Part shown: positions 24,993-37,289 of the stretch, one piece after another
Layout of the letters: each line of letters starts with the position of its first letter
Position numbering within the stretch: position 1 is the first letter of the stretch
Assembly (NCBI GenBank): GCA_008692225.1
Contig: VICG01000006.1
Coordinates: forward strand, 1,617,501 to 1,681,500
Source: Monilinia fructicola
Taxonomy: Eukaryota; Ascomycota; Leotiomycetes; Helotiales; Sclerotiniaceae
Direction: 5' to 3'
Length of the DNA: 64,000 nucleotides
Notes under the pieces: generated by a model
What the model saw: only the letters and a program-made list of their open reading frames with translations
Told to the model about the DNA's origin: nothing
Database searches by the model: none
Made by a program: the position numbers and the translations under genes

Positions 24993-26162
24993 TCAAGCAG
25001 CACCAGCAGCCTTAGCAGCATGTCCCGCCACGATCCCCTCCCTCTTAGCCTCCGAGTCCACGATAAACGGTATCTCATCCTTCAAACTTCTCCCCGTTGG
25101 CTTCCAGCCCAAGTATTTCCTGGCCCTCTTCGCAAAGCCCTTGGAATTTAAGCCCCAAGAGATAGCTTCGAACCCGGCAAGTTCTTTGGCTTCGTCCACA
25201 TTCATCAGCGCGACCTCTTTCGTCTTGATGTATCCCTTCTCAAAAGCTACTTCGCCAACTTGTTTGGATACTTCCCCCCACACATGATGACCGTTCTCCG
25301 CGAGGAAATATCCCCTCTCGTTCCAGATTTCGGCATCGTTAGGTCCGGGTCCCGCAACGGCTGCTTCGGCTAGCAATACCCATAACGCAGTAAGATCATG
25401 GACATGGACGTTGTCCCATTCTGTAAGACCCTTTCCAAGTTGCGGAGCTTGCCCCTTTTGCAACGTAATTTTAACTAAATTATAGACTTGACGACTGCGC
25501 TGATTTCCTGGACCGCGTCCGGGACCATAGATCGATGGCGGGCATACGATGGCTGTCTTGACACTGTCAGATCCAGCAGCCAATACTATCTTATCGATAT
25601 CGCGATGGAATGCGGTGTCGGGTAATGAGGTCAATCTCGAAACACCTTCGAGATCATCGTATGGTTCCTCGGAGGGCGCTTCGCCGTAAGTTTGCGTCTC
25701 CATGTCTTTCCAGCAGAGGATACCCGTTCCGGATAAATGTAACCAATATCCTGGGTGTTCCTTAGAGTGACCCTTTGCGAGACCCTTTGCTATGGCTTTA
25801 GCAGCAACTTCATGGTCGGAGGCGTCTGCGGTGTCTAGAAGCCTATGTTAGCTATGCTAAAGTTTACAGAAGTAGTATCTGAACTTACGAAGAACGATAT
25901 CTGCCTTGGCAGCTTCTTCTTCGATAATGGCGGCATCATCCAGGGTAGCATATGCGAAACGGACTTTTGGGAATGCAGCAGCTACTGGGGCTGCTTTATC
26001 CGAGTTTCGTACAAGGACTGTGTATTCCCAATCCGGATGTGTGTTGTAAAATTCGTAGAGAGCATCGCCACCAGTATAACCTGTCACTCCTGTGCTTGAG
26101 GTCGTTAGTTGATAGCTGGATGATTGTTGGCGTAGAGCTTACATGAAAACTTTTGGTGCCAT
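24993..26162 (-). CDS. NAD(P)-dependent epimerase/dehydratase-like protein
   Basis: Exons 26143-26162, 25889-26094 and 24993-25834 encode 355 residues with consistent phases. The start MAPKVF joins directly to ITGVTGYTGGDAL, a Rossmann dinucleotide-binding loop (TGxTGYxGG). Later segments are typical of extended short-chain dehydrogenase/NmrA-like proteins: VLVRNSDKAAPV after strand 2, TAIVCPPSIYGPGRG, and HVHDLTALWVLL. A classical YxxxK is not obvious, since the YGPGRG region stands where substrate-binding residues usually lie. This suggests a NAD(P)-binding epimerase-like or regulatory protein rather than a proven oxidoreductase. The frame is intact, unlike most genes around it. Confidence 0.88.
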
Positions 26163-29100
26163 TGTTCGGATTGATTTGAATCGATTTTTATGTATTTGGT
26201 TGTAATGAGATGAGATGAGATAGATACAGAAAGTGGCAATGCTTGACTATTTAAGATATTTCTATATGATGGCAAGTAGGAGGAGCTTGAGCTTGAGCTT
26301 CTCGCTGCTTCTCTATAGCTAATAATAGTGGAATATTACTGGAGCTTCAATGACGTAGTATATTAAACTTACCTCAGTATTTATAAGCAATATAAGTTGG
26401 TAATGAGGTAGTAGTTTTTTTATAGAGGGGTAAAATGATAAAATCCTTCCTCAACTTATGTAAGACAATACTGACTACTTGTACCTACTCTCTTATAATA
26501 CAGATGGGAGCATCTACTTCTACTCCAATGTTCCCTTCCCTTGGCTTAAGAATATATCCGTGAATTTGATGTTTCATGTAATCTTGATATGAAGACTCGG
26601 GATGTCGTAGTCCAGTAGTCCAGTAGTCCTGTAGTCCTGTAGTTCTGGACTCTTACTCATCATGAAGTCATCTACTCTCATGCCTTTTGTTTCTTACATT
26701 TGCCGAACTTACTCGAGTATGTACTGTAATAGGCTAATTGCTGTTACACCGCCTTGATTTTGCCATCAACCAAATCATTCTGCCAATCCCATCCATGGAT
26801 ACAAACGAATAAATTCTTGCGAGCGAAGGTGATGTAACAATTACAATTAGCTCAAATACCTCTGTAGAATATAAACATCGATACAGATCTACATCTACAT
26901 CTAATTCTAATTCTAATTCCAATTCCAATTACCTAATCTAACAACCCTTTCCCTTGACAGAATATTTTCTAATCAAATCCGATTGATTGTGTTGGTACCT
27001 AGGTAGAGAGAGATACTGTAGGTACCTCCGGGCTACCTACAGAGGTAAGCGATAGTAGTTCTGTTTTGGTCTTGGTCTTGACGGATGAATGGCTTTGATC
27101 ATTGCATATAACTCATTATTGATACAGTACCATGTTGTGTCTTTTAGTTCCAATGATACCATCCATACCAGTCCCTCTTAGAAGAGTGCATGAATTACTT
27201 TTCTACACCGGTCTATTGAGGATCTAGTAGATACTTATGCGGGTACCTGTCGTCAAGTCGGCTAGCAAGTCGACTCGGAATAAGCATGACATACAGGATT
27301 CAATATACATACTTGTGACTATATGTCTGTACTCGAGTATATCTGTGAGTTTTGGCATCTTTCTGCATGTTTTTATTTGCTTGTATCTATCTACTCGAGT
27401 ATCTGTATTGTGTCTCCTAGATATTGCATCTGATTTGATGTGAACTTGTATTATTAGACAATACCATATTTTAAAACAGAAGAAGCCTTTACTCGATAAG
27501 AGGCCCGAATCTATGAAAGCTGAGCTGTCATCAATTTATATCACAATAATCCAGAGCATTTTAACCTTTAACTCAACGTAAGTCTTTACCAATGAATTTT
27601 CCCATTTGAGACAAGATATGTGGATTACCTAATATTAGGATCCAAATATTGATGGCAATCATACATGGTACCGTTGTTAGGAACAACAGGAACTTGTCAG
27701 GAACAGCAATACAACGTTAGATGGGATCAAAAACTTACTCCACCTGCTCATGTACTTACTCCGTACAGAGTACTCACCACCTTTACCCCTGATGCCATTC
27801 TCTCCCCCAAAAGTATATTTGATGAAAACTTTCCTGGCAAAATGGACGAAAAATAGTGAAGCTTTGATTTCTTGGAATTAATGCGCTACGGTCTGGATCT
27901 AGAGAGTGTGGCTTGGAAGGCATGGAAGACATGGAAGGCGTGGGGAACATGTTGTCGATTAATCCAAAGTTCTTCCGATATCGAAGTTCTACAGTCCAAA
28001 GTATATATCATCAAATTTTCAACCTGTTAATAAAGGTAGGTCCGAATAGGTAGCTATCCTGACTCTGACTATCCTCTTTTGATATATTATATCCATACTA
28101 ATGGGTTATCCTCTCGGTGCTATCCTATCTGTCTGTCTCCTTATGCCCAATCATCGGCTAGAGGATACCTAGGCACTTCCAACTCACCCAATACATCGAT
28201 ACATTAATCAATCGGTCAATCAAATATATGATTTGAAAACTCTCGTAGAGGTTACAATATTCCTATCGACAGATCGCGTGATTAAACCCAGTCCATCGAA
28301 TAACTTTGAAGACTTCAAGGTTACTCGTACAAAGAAAAGAGACGCAATGGTCTAAGAGAAAACCTTAGCACCGGCGACCAGTCAGACTCAACTGCCATTT
28401 TCCATACTAATTCGGACATTCGCATTCCAACCTTCCAATGTTCGAACCTTTGACCTGCCTAGCACCGTTACTATTACCTGGTCAAAATGGCTCCTGAAGC
28501 AGTTGTAAACATAGGAACGATTCCCATGTCGACGACTCGACTGAAACATGAGTTTTAACCTTAACTTTTTTCGACTTCTCTACTGTATCACTGGATAGTA
28601 CCACTACCGTAGGGCCATTAGTACCGGCCGGTATTGTACCATTGCGGGTCTCGCATTCCACCTGCACTTGCTAGGTTCGCTACTTGTACTGTAATGTAGA
28701 TTAATTATCTACTGTACGGCAGATGATCTGAATGTCTGTGGGAAAGGGTGACCGAGAAGCTGCCTTACCTACCGACCTGAGTATAGATCGCAGTGCGGAG
28801 CTAGATGCCAACTGAAACAAAAGTCTTACATACTTATAGTAGACTTTTAACTTTTGCCTCTTTACGATACATCTGCATATCCAGATTTCAATTGAGGACC
28901 CTGATTAACTTCTATCGTCGGCTATATTTTTGTTTTCTTCTAGCATACTCCTTCTTCAACCCCTTGAAATCTTCGGATAATTATACTCGAGTACAAATGG
29001 ATATCATCAAAATAGGAAATTAATAGAGGGTTTTCGATAGATCTTATTGGGGGGATCTTCCATTAACGAGTTGATGACGCTTTTGTATATATTCATCTAA

Positions 29101-29887
29101 ATATTAAAAGAACTTAGCCTAATTCCCATAGATTCAACTGGATAATATGTATATACATGTGCATATATAAAAAACTAATAGCATTTAGGCTATTTGCAAT
29201 AAGTCCACGGGTCTCTTAAGAGCTTTAATACTTTTGGAAAGATTCATATTTAGATGCTCAAGTTAAGATTCACAACTATAATGACTCCCATTCTCTATAC
29301 AAGTTTACCTACGTAGCTAATTAGTATTTAGATAGATATTCGACTTGAGTAAGGTAAACAGGATTGAAAACTATGGTAACTGTCATTCTCTATATAACAT
29401 TACCTACCAAGCTAACTAGTATTTAGATACTCACTCTAATAACCTTGGAAGAAGCTAAAACCTTCAAATTGACTCAAGCTCAATCACTCTTTACACCTAG
29501 AGTATCTCATCATCTACGAGTAGAGCCGTTCAGGTTGTACTCTAGCATCTATCATCTAGTTCTTTCGGCTGAAACCATCTAATAAGTTGATCTTCTTACA
29601 AGTCACTAAAGTTTCCAATGATTAATTCGTGAAGAATCATTTTCCCAAGCCAAGGATTTAGTCTGTTTCAATCTCCTGTTCTGACCATTATTCACCGGAT
29701 TTTTCCAATCCTCATTGCCAAGTGACTGTACCCCCGCCTTCATTTATTAAACATTCATTCATATATGTCTCCAGATCCCAAAGATGGGTCCTTATTTAAT
29801 CATCTACTTCAAGTCCCTTTCCCTTCTTTTACTACACTCTTTTCTGTACACACACTCTCCTTAACCAAAACGTGTAAATCTTTAATC
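26163..29887. other. 3.7-kb gene-poor AT-rich region
   Basis: I find no gene. It is rich in short palindromes: ACTCGAGTA near 26711, 27331, 27395 and 28984; GGTACCTAGGTAG and GGTACCT near 26995-27030; and CCGTACAGAGTACTC near 27760. Degenerate stepwise repeats also occur, for example TCTAATTC/TCCAATTC at 26890-26930 and GGAAGGCATGGAAGACATGG at 27914-27945. Small ORFs of 60-95 codons mostly lack a supported start and have no domain. It may be a relic of old repeats. Confidence 0.5.
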
Positions 29888-31273
29888 ATGCTTTTCAATC
29901 CAAGAAATGTCCTCGTTAATGGTACCATTACCGCAAATCTGTTCGTTTCCTCATATGTAGGAAACCATCAGCACATTACAACTCTCCAAATCCACAGATG
30001 GAACATATGCTCTCGAGACCATAGCTGTCAACAATGTTACCACAGATAATCCATCTTGGTTACATAAAGACCCAAACAATGGCGTCTTGTATTGTTTGAA
30101 TGAAGGTTTAACCGTTCCCAATGGAAGTATATCAAGCTTCAAGATTGGAGGGGATGGCTCTTTGAATCTATTGGGAAATGTGCCTACTATCAATGGACCC
30201 GTCGGCTCTGTTCTTTTCAACCAAGGGAAAACCTTGGCCGCTGCACATTAGTAAGTGTTGCATTCATTGCCTCCATTCATACAATGTATCGATATATCAA
30301 ACTAACAAGTACAACAGCGGCGGATCTGGAGTCTCAACGCACAATGTCCAACCAGATGGAACTCTCAAACACCTCCAAACCCTAACCTTCAACATGACGG
30401 GCCCTGGCCCGGTTTCCGACCGACAAGACAAGCCCCACCCCCACCAAGCCATCCTCGACCCAAGCGAGCAATTCATCGTGGTTCCCGATCTCGGCGCCGA
30501 TCTCGTGCGCATCTTCTCCATCGACCCCGAGACTGCTCTCCTTACTGAGCAAGCTCCCTACAAAGCACCCGCTGCTGCGGTCCTCGTCACGGTGTGTTCC
30601 GTCAAACTGAGTCTGGTGACGTGTATTACTATCTCGTCTCGGAACTCGACAAACAAGATCACCAGTTTCGAGGTAACCTACAACACGGGCAAGGACCTGG
30701 GCTTGACCTTGACCAAAATTGATAGTCACGGCATTTATGGAAACCGAACCACACCAGCTGGTGCCGCCGCTGCTGCATGTCTCCTAAGCGTAAGTCTCCT
30801 CTCGATTTTCACTCCTCCCGATCCACCCCAACTCATGTGACGTGCCCAACTAACACCCCCCAGCCCGACGGCCGCCACATCCTCACCACCTCGCGCAACG
30901 CCACCATCCTCTCCCTCCCCCAACCACCCGCCAATCCCCAAAACAAAACATCTCTCCCCTCCGACACGGTCCAAACCTGGACCATTAACGCCGAGTCCAA
31001 AGACACACCCAGCCGGCTCCCTCTCCTTCGCCCAACTCTCCCCTTCAGGCGGCGTCTACCCACGACAGATGTCACTGAACCAAGCAGGAACCCTCGTTGC
31101 CATCGCCCTCCCAACAAAGCGCCAGAGTGGTGATCGTAGAGAGAGATCCCGAATCCGGCTTATTCGGCAAGTTCGTCGCAGACGTTCAAGTCGGCGAATT
31201 CTCGACCGCGGCCAGCTTGGGCGGCCAGCTCACGAGCGTGGTCTGGGACGAGGAGCTTCAGATTCAGAAGTAG
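29888..31273 (+). CDS. Lactonase-family beta-propeller protein, frame-disrupted
   Basis: Three exons (29888-30250, 30318-30789, 30864-31273) carry a seven-bladed-propeller lactonase (Lactonase/6-phosphogluconolactonase-like). Segments include NLFVSSYVGN, HKDPNNGVLYCLNEG, HYGGSGVSTHNVQPDG, KPHPHQAILDPSEQFIVVPD, GADLVRIFSID and SPDGRHILTTSRN. The last segment reads SGGVYPRQMSLNQAGTLVAI in a different frame. Five single-base shifts disturb the frame: about 29965 (CC), 30573 (lost G), 30651-30653 (AAA), 31008-31010 (CCC) and 31125-31131. The 30573 and 30651 shifts cancel each other. Both introns are canonical and in phase. No substitution stop was found. Enzymatic substrate is unknown; fungal relatives act on sugar lactones or muconolactone-like compounds. 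Confidence 0.78.
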
Positions 31274-32402
31274 GTGACAGTCCGGAGTGCTGTAGAATAG
31301 AGTAAGGCAAGACGAGAGATGCAATCCAGCAGGGTTCGAACAAACACGGCGTAAACCCGGGGGAGGAAAATTCATTGTACATTTCACCTCGTCGCAGTTT
31401 CGCCATTTCACCGGGGGTTTTGGGGGCGGGAGTATCATATTTTGTATATGGGTGTGGGATTGGGGATGGAAATGGAATGGGGCACATATGTACATAGATG
31501 ACCGAGCGAACCATGCAGATACCCATGATAGACGGATTTAGAAGTTTTCCCACATGGAGTATCCCACCCGCCTTGCATACAGTAGAACCATCACATCAAC
31601 TTTCCCTCCATCATCAATCCCTGGAAAACCAACCAAGCAGCCAATCATTCCCTTCCCTTTTCCTCCCACCCACCTACCTAAAATCAAAATACACATACCC
31701 AACTCTCCCCTCCGAGCCGCTGCACCACCCCACCCACCCCACCCCATCCCACCTTCCCTCAGCCCAAGCCTCCCCCAAAATTTGTTGCACATCTCACCAA
31801 TTACCCACATGAGGGAATATGGCAAGAGGGTAAACCACACGAATAAGACGTCGTTCCGTCTCGCGGACTCGCGATTGATGCTTCTCCACCTCTGCACTCC
31901 ACTGCACTCCACCCGGCACCCCCGGCAATATCCCACACGTGGAAGGATTGGAGGATTGCGGTTTCATACGGTGCCGGTACGGTGCTTGCTCGACATTGAG
32001 GCAAAGCAGCAGGACCGAGATGTGCGGGATGGAGATTGGGATGAAGATTGGGAAATTTAGCTGTGAGGAGAATCGGGACGGTTAGGTGAGTAAAGGGGAG
32101 AAATTGATTGTCCGGTTGTGAGGGGAAATAGGAAATCGTTTGGAGAAGTAACACATCTTTGTATTTTACAAGGAATGAGTAATTCCAGCGGTCTGGTAGT
32201 ACGATTTATCTATTTACTTGTTCTTCTTTCTCTCGTTCTTGCGCTCTATCGTTTTTCTAACGCCTTCAGCCAGTACCGGTACCCGTGCTGAATAACGACT
32301 TCTTTCCCTTTCTCCCCAGAACTATTCTACACTCCAGAGTCCAGATTGGTAGCCATCATTCTCATTCGCCCCAAGGCCAAGCCAGGCCAGGTCATACATT
32401 AT
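31274..32402. other. Intergenic, convergent 3' flanks, C-rich low complexity
   Basis: Between convergent lactonase and NADH dehydrogenase genes. 31640-31780 is strongly C-rich (CCCACCC, CCATCCC blocks), which makes long spurious open frames on both strands. No domain was recognised. Confidence 0.5.
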
Positions 32403-34559
32403 TTACCAATTCATCAAATCTATTAAAACGTTAGCTTTACTGTACGATCCTATTTACCGTCCGAATAACTGAAAGAAAACAACTCACCTCTTCCAAATAG
32501 CGTCCGCTTAGCCCAATCCATTGCTAACAGACATCTTGTTCTAAAACTCACACTTTGGGCAAAATATACACTTCTCCATGCATAGACTGCCCAAAGACCT
32601 CCCGCGAAACTCCATCCACCACCCAGATCGAAGACTGCTGAGTTTCCAATGTATGCTAGACTTCCCAAATGGTGATATTCAAACGCCTTATAAACAGCTT
32701 CATCCAAATCACCATCTCTCATATCATTAACTCGCATTCCTGGTTCTGCCTTTGCCATTTTGTTGAATTTGTGGCCGAGGTATTGACCTTGTTGATGAGC
32801 TCTTTGGGCAGTGGCGGGAAGGGATGTAAGTTTGCTATCTATTTGCATGAGGAGTTCTCTTAATTCGCCGAAATCGAGGGTTCCAGATTGATCTTTATCG
32901 AATTCTTGGAAGAGTTTATCGACACGCTTGAGGTGATCTGCGGCTTGAGGAAATCTCTTTCGTACCTTTTGTGCAACATCTCGCCAATCACGGAATGTGA
33001 GTTGGACCTTCTCAGGGTCCTGGCCTTTCTCCCATGCCAGAGTTCGGAGGAAAGTAACCAAATGATCCGCAACGTTATTTTGAACTGTTGCGCAATCACC
33101 AATTGCATATACATCTCCCAGCGGTGTGCCATTAAGACGAAGGTGAGTATCTGTCTCTAAAGCATGACGATTCGTTTGTGCGGAGCCAAGTGCGGCGGAC
33201 ACTCTTTGACAGAATTGTGTTTGAGAAACGCCTGTTGACCAAAGACAAAATCCCATGGGCAATTCTTTGACGACAGTTTCACCATTCTCTCCCTTTTGAG
33301 TAAACAAGATTTTATCAGGTCTGACTTCCTGAACTCTGGAATTGGTCAGGATCTCCACCTGATCACGGGCGAATCGTTCCTCGGCATACTTGGAGACGGC
33401 TTCATCATATGTATTCAGAATATGACCTCTGCTCTGAATAACGTGTACAGAGATCTCATTTCTCAAAATCCGGGGGAAGTGTGCTGTAAGATCTTCATTG
33501 AGAAGATCAAAATAACTCAGCAGCAAATTCTACTCCTGTAGGACCACCTCCACTAACAACGAAAGAAAGTAATCTCTTCCGTTCTTCATCAGACGTTGTT
33601 TGGTAAGCAAGAGTATTCTAGATTCGTTAAAATGGAATTTCGTATGTTTTGGGCATCATCAATATCCTTCAAGAAATGACAATTTTCCAGCCCTTTCACT
33701 CCGTGAGGATTTGTAGTTGATCCCACTCCAATGACCAATTTATCATATGGTAGATAGAATCGTACCTCTTTTCCATCTGGACTTTTCCCTGCCAATTCAA
33801 CCAATTTTTCGGAGAACTCAATTTCTTCTGCGGTAGCTCTAATGAAATGCCCTTTAACTCTTGTAATAATGCGGCGAATTGGTTCTACCAAGGATCGAAA
33901 CTCTAAAGTTCCCACTGTTGCCGAAGGGAGCATAGGTGTGAAGAGGAAATAATTCGTAGGGGAGACCAAAGTGATATGGTAATCGTCGGGATTCAAAGTC
34001 TTTAACAAAGCAACGCTTCCCCATCCACTTCCAAGAATTACCAACTTCGGCTTATCTTTCTGCTTTTGCATCTCCTCTGAATCATCGTCATCGATCTGAA
34101 CTTCGGCAATAGGTAAATTCTTAGGACCTCCTCTTCGTGGGGACAATGCGAGCTCCGAAATAGAGATGTCGAGAAGGAAAGGTCTTCGCGATATGTCGTA
34201 GCATCGTATACAAAGAATCCAATAACACCAGCTCCCAAAATTATTAATGAGCCTCCAAGCAAAGCCGCAGATCGATACAAAAAGTTTAAAGCCTTTGATC
34301 TTCGTTGCGGTAATGGTTTACCGGAGACAAATCGAATGTTCTGTGCTCGAGGAGACTTGGTCCATTTTGCTTGATTTGTGATAGCTATTAAAGGTCTTTT
34401 CGGATTCGTAGAAAAGCTTCGACCCAGTTGAGAGCTGAGTGGTAGTGCAGATTGATTGAAAGAGGAACATGGAGATCTGCGAAGTAATGAAGACTGCTTT
34501 ACACCAATTCTCACAAGAGATGAGGCAGGTCGCCGCAGAAGCATGCTTGTATATGTCAT
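32403..34559 (-). CDS. NDE1: External alternative NADH dehydrogenase, EF-hand type, frame-disrupted
   Basis: A type II (rotenone-insensitive) NADH:ubiquinone oxidoreductase of the inner mitochondrial membrane, oxidising cytosolic NADH without proton pumping. In order: an Arg/Ser-rich mitochondrial presequence with FSTNPKRP; a hydrophobic anchor ([19 protein letters not shown]); the FAD-binding [20 protein letters not shown]; the NADH-binding [16 protein letters not shown]; the FAD-contact [14 protein letters not shown]; an EF-hand loop [12 protein letters not shown]; and the C-terminal [14 protein letters not shown] membrane-binding motif. A last 17-nt exon (32403-32419) follows a 68-nt intron. 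Three single-base shifts occur: near 34181 (CC), 33599-33601 (TTT on the plus strand) and 33509-33512 (AAAA on the plus strand). Coding resumes at once after each, so the gene is likely intact in the organism. Confidence 0.9.
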
Positions 34560-35462
34560 AACACTTTTTGAAGAATGGGATAATAACCTTTCTCTACTGT
34601 ATCAACAACTGAAGTTCATAACTCAAATTGAATTTACGTGGAAAGTATCGAGGGATTGTGAGTTGATAGTTGATAGTCGACAGTTGATAAATGACAATCT
34701 GCAATTGACAATTAATTCATATAGAAATTATGCTGGGTAGGTATTAGGAGTAGAAGCAGAAGCAGAAGCAGAAGCAGAAGCAGAAGTAGGAGTAGGAGTA
34801 GGAGTAGAAGTAGGTAGAATAATAAAAAGTTGACTCGTATTAATAATTTTCGAGTGGTGGCCCAGAATTCCGTTCTCCCAACAGCTTAGGTTGGATTGGC
34901 AATGCCTTCAAGCAACATTATTATATCTGACGTAGTCATCATTATACGTTTACACTCCCACTAGCCACCGCCCTCTGCCCACTTTCCATCATCTACCGAC
35001 TATCCGCTCGCGGATCTGTCGGAGAGTGCAGCCCCACGAGATGCCAAGTAAGAAAAGAATTATCTACCCATAGGTACGTGCATGTCCACGGGTATGTATG
35101 GATGGATCATGAATACGGGAGATTCTTTGGGGGGTTCTTTGTACCACCTGCATTGCGTTGAATCGCCTTTTCATGGTTTGATCATCAAGAAATGCGTACT
35201 TCACTTATCACATCCGGAGTTGAGATTTTGTGATGACAATATGTTTGTACTAATCCACACCCTTTATAGTATGGAAGACCAGATTTATATCAATTGCGAG
35301 TCCAATATTCGGATCTCTGTCAAGCTAATAATGACTATTCCTATCATTGAACACCAATCCCATCCCATGGCATTTATGAAGAGTTCTATGTGAATCAACT
35401 TCGAAAAGGGTATAACAATGCCGAGAACCCAAACGCCAAACGTAACCAAACCTATACGTAAA
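34560..35462. other. Intergenic with GCAGAA hexamer repeat
   Basis: Upstream of the NADH dehydrogenase and downstream of Gid8. A degenerate hexamer array (GCAGAA passing into GTAGGA) spans 34745-34815. No gene is seen; an 80-100-codon open frame at 35082-35393 lacks family features. Confidence 0.5.
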
Positions 35463-36743
35463 TCAAATCATCATTGCTTCGTGCGCATGAGATCCATTCC
35501 CGTGTATATTATCATCGCCGTTATCGCCATCGAGACCCAGCTCGATGAGGTCTGGTATATCTTTTTTCGCATCTCGTGCAGTAGTCTCGGCCCAGGCACG
35601 TAGACGAACAAGATCCCTAATGGCTGCATCTCGGCGTTGATTTTGCGACTGCAGAATAGCTTTGTTCACTTTATCTGCAACAGACCTTCTTAGATCAGGA
35701 TGTAGTAAAGCTGCTAGCTGTGGCTCCAATTTATCCGGTGGGAAAACCAGCAAAGCCATTGTCCTTTCAAGATCTTCCAAAAATTCTGGATTGGCTGGCG
35801 CACGAGGAGCAAGTTGAGTTGTCGCAAAGTTTAAAGCGGGGGTAATATCATAGTTGGGGGTTGAATTGCAATTCCTTATGAGTTCAACCAGTTGTAGCCG
35901 TAAAAGTGAGAAATGGAGTGCTGGATTGTTTTCAAGAACCTTGTTATCAAGTCAGAAAAACTTTCCATGGGTGTAGGATGAATAAGAATTAATATTGAGT
36001 TAAAGTTGCTCATACTGAGGACTGAAGTATGGTATTGTGTCTCATCAACGACCCGAAGGCTATATGAGTGGTGCATGAAACTTGTATAATCAAAGCAATG
36101 AAGAGTGGGTAAAAAAAGAAGTGCGTGTAACTAACCTGAGGTTCTAATTCATTAAGAGCCTCGATAGCGTCTTGTATACTTCCCAAATGAATGGAATGCT
36201 GAATAGATTGGCGAGCTCTAATGGGCTCGTCTTCTTGTTGTGGCTTAAGATTGGCTTCTTTAGAGAACTTTGCCGCGGCAGATGGATAGCCTTCAGTCGT
36301 GAGGTAATCCAATATCAAAGCATTGATATCACTAATGAATGGGTAGAAAGATTAGCTAGGATCTTTATACTCGACTCGTATCAGGCTGGGCGACAGCCAT
36401 ATTGGTAAGAGTGGCAGTATATCAGTAAACAACTAATTTGTTCTCCGCATGCGTAATTTTTAGGAGAGATTCCAGTTGATGAAGTCATCATATAAAGATT
36501 TGCCAAGGGCGGTGCTTGAATAAAAAAAGCACCGAGATTTGAAGAGAAATACGGGGGAAATGGATTCCTACCTCTTCACCGGCTTTACATTGGTAACACG
36601 TCTTTCAAAATTCGGTTCGTGATGGAGGCCTCTCGAAAGTGTTGAGTCGGGAAGGTGTTGGGGTAGCAGCTGTTGAAGAAGCCTATGGGTTTGAGTAAGC
36701 TACCAGTACTGGAAATTATAACAAGTCGTTTTATCCTCACCAT
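35463..36743 (-). CDS. GID8: GID complex subunit Gid8 (LisH-CTLH-CRA), one frameshift
   Basis: Exons 36741-36743 (only the ATG), 36572-36682, 36136-36331 and 35463-35939 encode about 262 residues. The LisH motif reads DINALILDYLTTEGYPSAAAKF, followed by the CTLH domain (RQSIQHSIHLGSIQDAIEAL, then NNPALHFSLLRLQLVELI) and the CRA domain (DLERTMALLVFPPDKLEPQL). Gid8 is a scaffold of the GID/CTLH E3 ubiquitin ligase, which destroys gluconeogenic enzymes when glucose returns. Exon 2 has one extra T in a TTTT run (plus-strand AAAA at 36607-36610) that splits SRTEF from ERRVTNV. All splice phases agree once that base is discounted. It is divergent from Urk1 across 546 bp. Confidence 0.87.
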
Positions 36744-37289
36744 TCTTACAAACGACCAAGATTATCTCTTCTCCATACAGAGGTAGAGAACAATTGAAGT
36801 GAAATCCTGAAGTGACCAGCACTGTTACAATTATGATAAGTTTCAGTTGATAAGAATGGAAAAAAGATGGATGAATGGTTGGAAAAAGGTGATGTTGTTG
36901 TAAGAAGAAGAAAAGAGAAAGCTTTGATTGCGGGCGGGCGAGTTGAAGTAAAAGTAAAAGCTGGTTGAAGAGTCTAAACCCTGATAGGCTTAGCTTCGAA
37001 AAAGAGCTTCGACGATCCATACCACGTGATATGCAAAAGACAGCCAGCACCATTCATTCTCGACACCTCGAAGAACACTTACTACCTCCAGCTAGGTAGG
37101 TGAATCTGGAAATTAGCTTCTGTATATATATACATACATATATTGCTACCGTATTAGAGGTTGCTGCCGTATCATCTATTGTTTATATACTTTCTTCTTC
37201 TTCATCGGAATGGATTCTTGAACCTTTTCAAAATCACAACTAGAACAACATAAACGCTATAGAACTACATAATTTATTCCACCCTCACG
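36744..37289. promoter_or_regulatory. Divergent promoter of Gid8 and Urk1
   Basis: 546 bp between divergent start codons. A CACGTGAT element lies at 37024-37031 and a TATATATATACATACATA run at 37124-37141. I see no coding exon on either strand. Confidence 0.5.

Noticed and set aside
26163..29887. Hidden large gene in the 3.7-kb gap
   Set aside because: Stops are dense in all frames and no exon with plausible splice partners was found.
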